Assembly (NCBI GenBank): GCA_022819645.1
Contig: JAJEGU010000057.1
Span: 1-50,646, forward strand
DNA: 50,646 bases
Direction: 5' to 3'
From: Pseudomonadales bacterium
GTDB taxonomy: Bacteria > Pseudomonadota > Gammaproteobacteria > Pseudomonadales > Pseudohongiellaceae
Shown: one piece after another, positions 46,632 through 50,646 of the stretch
Layout of the letters: every line of letters begins with the position of its first letter
How positions within the stretch are numbered: the first letter of the stretch is position 1
Position numbers and translations under genes: made by a program
The notes under the pieces: generated by a model
The model's database searches: none
Told to the model about the DNA's origin: nothing
The model's input: the letters and a program-made list of their open reading frames with translations, nothing else

Positions 46632-48515
46632 ATGTCGGACAAGGATCAGGAAGGGATTCTTTCTGCCTGGCTGGAGCGCATGACGCTGCGCCAGAAGATC
46701 GGCCAGATGACGATGGCCGAACGGCTTTCGGCGACGCCGGAAGATGTGAAGCACCATGCGCTTGGCGCCATTCTCTGCGGCGGCGGCTCCCACCCCGGCG
46801 ACAATACGCGCGAAGACTGGGTGGCCATGAACGATGCGTTCTGGCAGGCGGCAGTCGGGGACGAGGACAGCCCCGGCATCCCGATACTCGTCGGCGTCGA
46901 CGCGGTACACGGCCACGGCAATCTCAAGGGCGCCACGGTGTTTCCGCACAACATCGGCCTCGGCGCCGCGGGCGACCCGGAACTGGTTGCCGAAGTGGCC
47001 CGCGCCACGGCCAGGGAAGTCCTCGCCAGCGGGCTGGAATGGAATTTCGCCCCGGCACTTTCCGTGGTGCAGAACTGCAAATGGGGCCGAACCTACGAAA
47101 GTTTCGGCAGCGATCCCGAACTCGTCGCCGGGCTCGGCGCAAGTCATGTCGCCGCCTTGCAGGCGGAAGGCGTCATCGCCTGCGTCAAGCATTGGGTCGG
47201 CGACGGCGGCACCTGGCAGGGCATGGACCAGGGCGAGACCACCTTGTCCTGGGAAGACCTCGAAACGACCCATATCGCGCCGTACTATCCCGCGCTGCGC
47301 GAAGGCGTCATGTCGGTCATGGTGTCTTTCAACAGCTGGAACGGCGACAAGTGTCACGGCCACCGCTTCCTCGTTACCGAACTGCTCAAGGAAAAGCTCG
47401 GTTTCGAAGGCATCGTGCTATCCGATTGGGACGGGATCGACTATCTCGACGAAGACTACGGCGTGGCGATCCGCAAGTCGGTGAACGCGGGTCTGGACAT
47501 GTTCATGATCTCCGAACGCTGGAAGGAATTCATCGACACCTTCGAGCGGCAGGTGCTGGAAGGGCATGTGGAAATGGAGCGGATCGACGACGCCGTGCGC
47601 CGCATTCTGCGCACCAAGCTGCGCTTCGGACTGTTCGACATGCCGCGTCCGGCAAGCAGGCCCGGCGCCGGCAACGAGGATTTCGCCTGCGCCGCCCACC
47701 GGGAACTGGCGCGAAGAGCGGCCCGGCAATCCCAGGTGCTGCTCAAGAACGAAGGAGATGTCCTGCCGTTGAATCGCGAGCAACGAATCCTGGTCGCCGG
47801 CAAGAACGCACACAATCTGGGTCATCAATGCGGCGGCTGGACGGTGAGCTGGCAGGGTGAGAAAGACAGCGAAACGATCCGGGGAGAAACGATCTGGGAA
47901 GGCATCCGGGCGCTCGCGCCGAACGCCGTGCTCAGCGAGGCGCCGGACGGCGGCGACGCCGACCCGCAACGGCACGACCTCGCGATTGTCGTCATCGGCG
48001 AGACGCCTTATGCCGAAGGCCATGGCGACATTCGGCAGGGCGATCATCTTTTTGTAGAGGCAGGATCACGGATCAACGGACTGATGAATCCGCTCGAAGC
48101 CTACGCCAATACCCTGGTGCTTGCGGATACTCATCCGGAAGATCTGGCTTGTATCCGCAACATCGCAGCCAAAGGCATTCCGATCGTCACCGTGCTGGTG
48201 TCGGGCCGGCCGCTGATAGTCAACGAGGAACTCGACGCTTCCGCGGCCTTCGTCGCAAGCTGGCTGCCCGGCGCCGAAGGCCGGGGCGTGGCCGAAGCGC
48301 TCATGGGGGACTACGAGTTCACCGGCCGCCTGCCAACCTCCTGGCCGGGACCGGAGAACAAGAACGGCCTGCTCCCGGAGACGGACGCGGTATTCCCCGC
48401 CGGATTCGGGCTGACATTGCAAGCCGCACCCGGAACCGCGGGTCGAGATTCGACCGGCGCGGCGCCGCGAGCATGCGGGAACGAGTTCGGGCCGGTGTCC
48501 GCCGGTCTTGGTTGA
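46632..48515 (+). CDS. GH3 family beta-glucosidase
   Basis: 627 residues from ATG 46632, with GGAG 9 bases upstream; a TTG at 46608 is possible. The start SAWLERMTLRQKIGQMTMAE, GVDAVHGHGN and CVKHWVGDGGT are GH3 features; nucleophile D265 in VLSDWDG. The second domain begins near residue 345 (KNEGDVLPLNREQRILVAG). No signal peptide, so it probably acts in the cytoplasm on imported glucans. Confidence 0.92.
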   Translation: MSDKDQEGILSAWLERMTLRQKIGQMTMAERLSATPEDVKHHALGAILCGGGSHPGDNTREDWVAMNDAFWQAAVGDEDSPGIPILVGVDAVHGHGNLKGATVFPHNIGLGAAGDPELVAEVARATAREVLASGLEWNFAPALSVVQNCKWGRTYESFGSDPELVAGLGASHVAALQAEGVIACVKHWVGDGGTWQGMDQGETTLSWEDLETTHIAPYYPALREGVMSVMVSFNSWNGDKCHGHRFLVTELLKEKLGFEGIVLSDWDGIDYLDEDYGVAIRKSVNAGLDMFMISERWKEFIDTFERQVLEGHVEMERIDDAVRRILRTKLRFGLFDMPRPASRPGAGNEDFACAAHRELARRAARQSQVLLKNEGDVLPLNREQRILVAGKNAHNLGHQCGGWTVSWQGEKDSETIRGETIWEGIRALAPNAVLSEAPDGGDADPQRHDLAIVVIGETPYAEGHGDIRQGDHLFVEAGSRINGLMNPLEAYANTLVLADTHPEDLACIRNIAAKGIPIVTVLVSGRPLIVNEELDASAAFVASWLPGAEGRGVAEALMGDYEFTGRLPTSWPGPENKNGLLPETDAVFPAGFGLTLQAAPGTAGRDSTGAAPRACGNEFGPVSAGLG

Positions 48516-48567
48516 TCGGATCCCGCGCATTGTATTCATTGGGAAGATTTCGGGAGAGATTCCGGCT

Positions 48568-50157
48568 TTGAAAGGTTTTCGAATATTCGCCATGGCGGTC
48601 GTCCCGGCGCTGCCCGGCGCGGCTTTGCCGGATGACGCAAGCGCGGGTTTGTTCCACACCTTTCCCCTCGTCATCGACGGCGACGGCTGGCGGACCCGGC
48701 TGTTCGCCACGAATGTCTCGGATTCGCCCAGCCGCTGCAGCCTGAACCTGCATGGACGCGGTCTCGACGGCGATCGTTTCGCCGCCACCGGCGGATCGAT
48801 CGCGCCCAACGGCGCTCTGGACTTCAATCTCGAACCCGCTGGCGGTCTGCTATCGCTCGCCGGCGCCGGCGCCGGGCCGCTTGCCTTCGGCTACGCGAAA
48901 CTCGAATGTTCGCTCCCGGTAGTGGCCCAAGGCGTAATCTCGCTGACCTCTCGGGGCCAAACCGCCGGCATGACTTTCGCGCCCCCCTCCCAAGCCGGCG
49001 GCGGCTTTCAGTTTCCCGTCCTCGGGCAAGACGGCCCGATCGCGATCCTTGTGAGTAACGATTCCGATTCGCAGGCCAATTGCCGGCTGGGTTTCGCCGA
49101 CCCGACGGAAGCCGCGGCGGACACGGTCGACTATGAAGTGCCGGCGAAATCGGTCGCGATGAAGTTTCTCGCCGATGAATTCAACCTGCCCGCCGATCTG
49201 TTCGGCGCCGCCGCCAAGGTCGACTGCGATCGACTGGTCACGGCGGTCAGCTTGCAATTGAGCGGGGCCGCGTTTGCCGCGCTGCCGCCGGCCGTGCTCG
49301 ACGCGGGGCCGGTCGACATCGATGGCGAAGCGCCCGGCGGCGGCGGTTCGAACGTCAATATCGACAACCCGACCCTGATCGTCGCCGACAACACGCCGGT
49401 CGCGCCCGGAGGGGAGATGCGCCTGGTCTGGAGCGATGAATTCGACGGCGCGCGGCTCGACCCGGCAAGCTGGTTCTTCGAAACGGGCGACGGCAGCCAA
49501 TATTCGATTCCCGGTTGGGGCAACGACGAATTGCAATGGTACCTGCCGGACAGCGCCAATATCGAAAACGGCAATCTGCGCATCACCGCGCGCCGGCAAC
49601 GGCAAGGCAATTTCCAATACACTTCCGCACGCATCAATACCCGCGACCGTTTCGCTTTCCGTTATGGACGCATCGAAGCGCGCATCCGGCTGCCGGGCGG
49701 GCAGGGCATCTGGCCGGCGTTCTGGCTCCTGCCCCAGGACAATGCCTATGGCGGCTGGGCCGCGTCGGGCGAAATCGACATTATGGAAGCGGTCAATCTC
49801 GGCGGCGCCGGCGGCAATGCGGTTCATGGCACGATTCATTACGGGGGCGCCTGGCCCGACAATCGCTCGTCAGGCGACAGACATGTGGCAGAGAGCAGCG
49901 TCACGGAAGAGTTTCACGTCTACGCCCTCGAATGGGACGAGCGGGAGATGCGCTGGTACGTCGACGATACCCTCTACGCCACCCGGAATGACTGGTTCAC
50001 CAGCGCGGCCGCTTTTCCGGCGCCGTTCGACCGGCCCTTCTACATCGTCCTCAATGTCGCCGTTGGCGGCAGGTTTCCCGGTTCGCCCGATTCGACGACC
50101 GATTTTCCAGTGGCGATGGAAGTAGACTATGTGCGGGTTTATTCGAGTGAGCCGTGA
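48568..50157 (+). CDS. Exported GH16 endo-beta-glucanase (laminarinase-type)
   Basis: 529 residues from TTG 48568, preceded by GGGAGAGA and giving a signal peptide (MKGFRIFAMAVVPALPGAALP). The frame is open 20 codons further up, without a signal-like start. Residues 28-250 contain a two-part beta-rich region of unknown family, then a Gly linker. The GH16 domain covers 286-529: WSDEFDGARLD, WGNDELQWY, then E402-I-D-I-M-E407 (nucleophile and acid/base, with D404). Such enzymes cut beta-1,3 or mixed glucans such as laminarin. Confidence 0.92.
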   Translation: MKGFRIFAMAVVPALPGAALPDDASAGLFHTFPLVIDGDGWRTRLFATNVSDSPSRCSLNLHGRGLDGDRFAATGGSIAPNGALDFNLEPAGGLLSLAGAGAGPLAFGYAKLECSLPVVAQGVISLTSRGQTAGMTFAPPSQAGGGFQFPVLGQDGPIAILVSNDSDSQANCRLGFADPTEAAADTVDYEVPAKSVAMKFLADEFNLPADLFGAAAKVDCDRLVTAVSLQLSGAAFAALPPAVLDAGPVDIDGEAPGGGGSNVNIDNPTLIVADNTPVAPGGEMRLVWSDEFDGARLDPASWFFETGDGSQYSIPGWGNDELQWYLPDSANIENGNLRITARRQRQGNFQYTSARINTRDRFAFRYGRIEARIRLPGGQGIWPAFWLLPQDNAYGGWAASGEIDIMEAVNLGGAGGNAVHGTIHYGGAWPDNRSSGDRHVAESSVTEEFHVYALEWDEREMRWYVDDTLYATRNDWFTSAAAFPAPFDRPFYIVLNVAVGGRFPGSPDSTTDFPVAMEVDYVRVYSSEP

Positions 50158-50233
50158 CCCTCGGTCATCCCGGCCACAAAACCGCAGGTCACGGCGCAAT
50201 GCATCCCTATGGGGTAATCAATCTGATTCTTAG

Positions 50234-50506
50234 GAGAGTCAGTGGGTTACCGCTGTTGAAGCCGGGATATGGTTGAGCGCCGCAGCTGTAGCCGCTTGGA
50301 ATAGATACCAGAACTACAATAGAAACAAGATCCTCGGAGGCATACATGCCAACTACCAAAGCGCAATTGCGGCTGCTGACCAGATCATGTCACACCGAAC
50401 TTGGGCGTGTGCGTCGTTGCAGAATGAGGCGGATTACGCACGAGACCGGGGCACAATCGGTAACCAGGCCAACATCACCGTAAACTATGCCATAGGGAGG
50501 CTCTGA
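50234..50506 (+). pseudogene. 5'-truncated relative of the amber-interrupted exported gene
   Basis: Open from codon GAG 50234 after a TAG, with no proper start (a TTG at 50273 is possible). The product has NYN-x6-GGIH-x2-Y and D-x-IMS-x-RT-x2-CA, matching the protein at 1722-2300 over about 45 residues. The signal peptide is missing. The last residues and stop are supplied by the 153-bp element that follows. Composition is AT-richer than the adjacent GH genes. Confidence 0.6.
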
Positions 50507-50646
50507 TCAAGTCAGAGCTTCCCTGCGGCACATGGAAGTGCCGCCGAATTCGATGGCGTAAGCCATTGAATTCGGGAGCAAAACAAAACCACGCTTTTGT
50601 TTTGCGATAATGAAAAACTCCACGGATGGAGTTTTTCAGAGAATAC
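50494..50646 (+). repeat. 153-bp five-hairpin element, copy 3 (complete)
   Basis: Full copy nearly the same as 35416-35568, including all five hairpins and the CAGAGAATAC end, which coincides with the window edge. Its hairpin 1 contains the stop codon of the preceding open frame. Confidence 0.92.

Noticed and set aside
35416..50646. Reading the hairpin elements as a CRISPR array
   Set aside because: Copies are far apart, there are no regular spacers, and no cas genes are present.

Overview
The window is GC-rich DNA from a gammaproteobacterium. Two housekeeping blocks follow the gene order known from Pseudomonas and relatives: mutM-coaD-rsmD-ftsY-rpoH-DUF423-thiS-thiG-trmB, and rpmG-rpmB-radC-coaBC-algC-argB-pyrE-rph-yicC-gmk-rpoZ-spoT-ridA-recG-ubiA. 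I cannot name a genus. No rRNA, tRNA or CRISPR array was seen.

Layout. (1) 1-6 kb is accessory. It holds a Cre-type tyrosine recombinase between two lox-like sites in inverted orientation, an exported protein gene broken by an in-frame amber codon, an exported ankyrin protein, a YciI-like protein, an exported VOC protein and a chimeric IS1380/IS4 transposase remnant. (2) 6-12.4 kb holds a SapC-family gene and a periplasmic molybdenum hydroxylase operon (2Fe-2S, Mo and FAD subunits) with its own cytochrome b and a small helical protein. (3) 12.4-16.9 kb is a toxin-antitoxin island: a Fic-like protein with Gln in place of the catalytic His, VapBC, a zeta-toxin/partner pair, a helicase remnant, and a Phd/PIN pair whose antitoxin carries a GTCC tetranucleotide tract. 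(4) 16.9-42.5 kb is the housekeeping core, including hyuA, cmoA and cmoB, with another Phd/VapC pair wedged between gmk and rpoZ. (5) 42.5-50.2 kb is a beta-glucan (probably laminarin-type) utilisation operon: LacI regulator, sugar-porter MFS, clan-A-like glycosidase, GH3 and GH16. (6) The window ends in a fragment related to the amber-interrupted gene near its start, followed by a dispersed repeat.

Three families of structured, non-coding dispersed repeats run through the window: a 163-bp palindromic element, a 153-bp element made of five consecutive hairpins, and a 155-bp MITE with 19-bp terminal inverted repeats. Both full MITE copies are flanked by perfect 9-bp target duplications. The first two families sit directly at gene ends and often contain the stop codon of the preceding gene, so they probably act as terminators. 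Several copies lie where the conserved gene order is broken: ftsEX is missing between ftsY and rpoH, dut is missing between coaBC and algC, and a toxin-antitoxin pair separates gmk from rpoZ.

Start sites were chosen from Shine-Dalgarno spacing and family N-termini. Functions are read from motifs and remembered family features; no database search was run.
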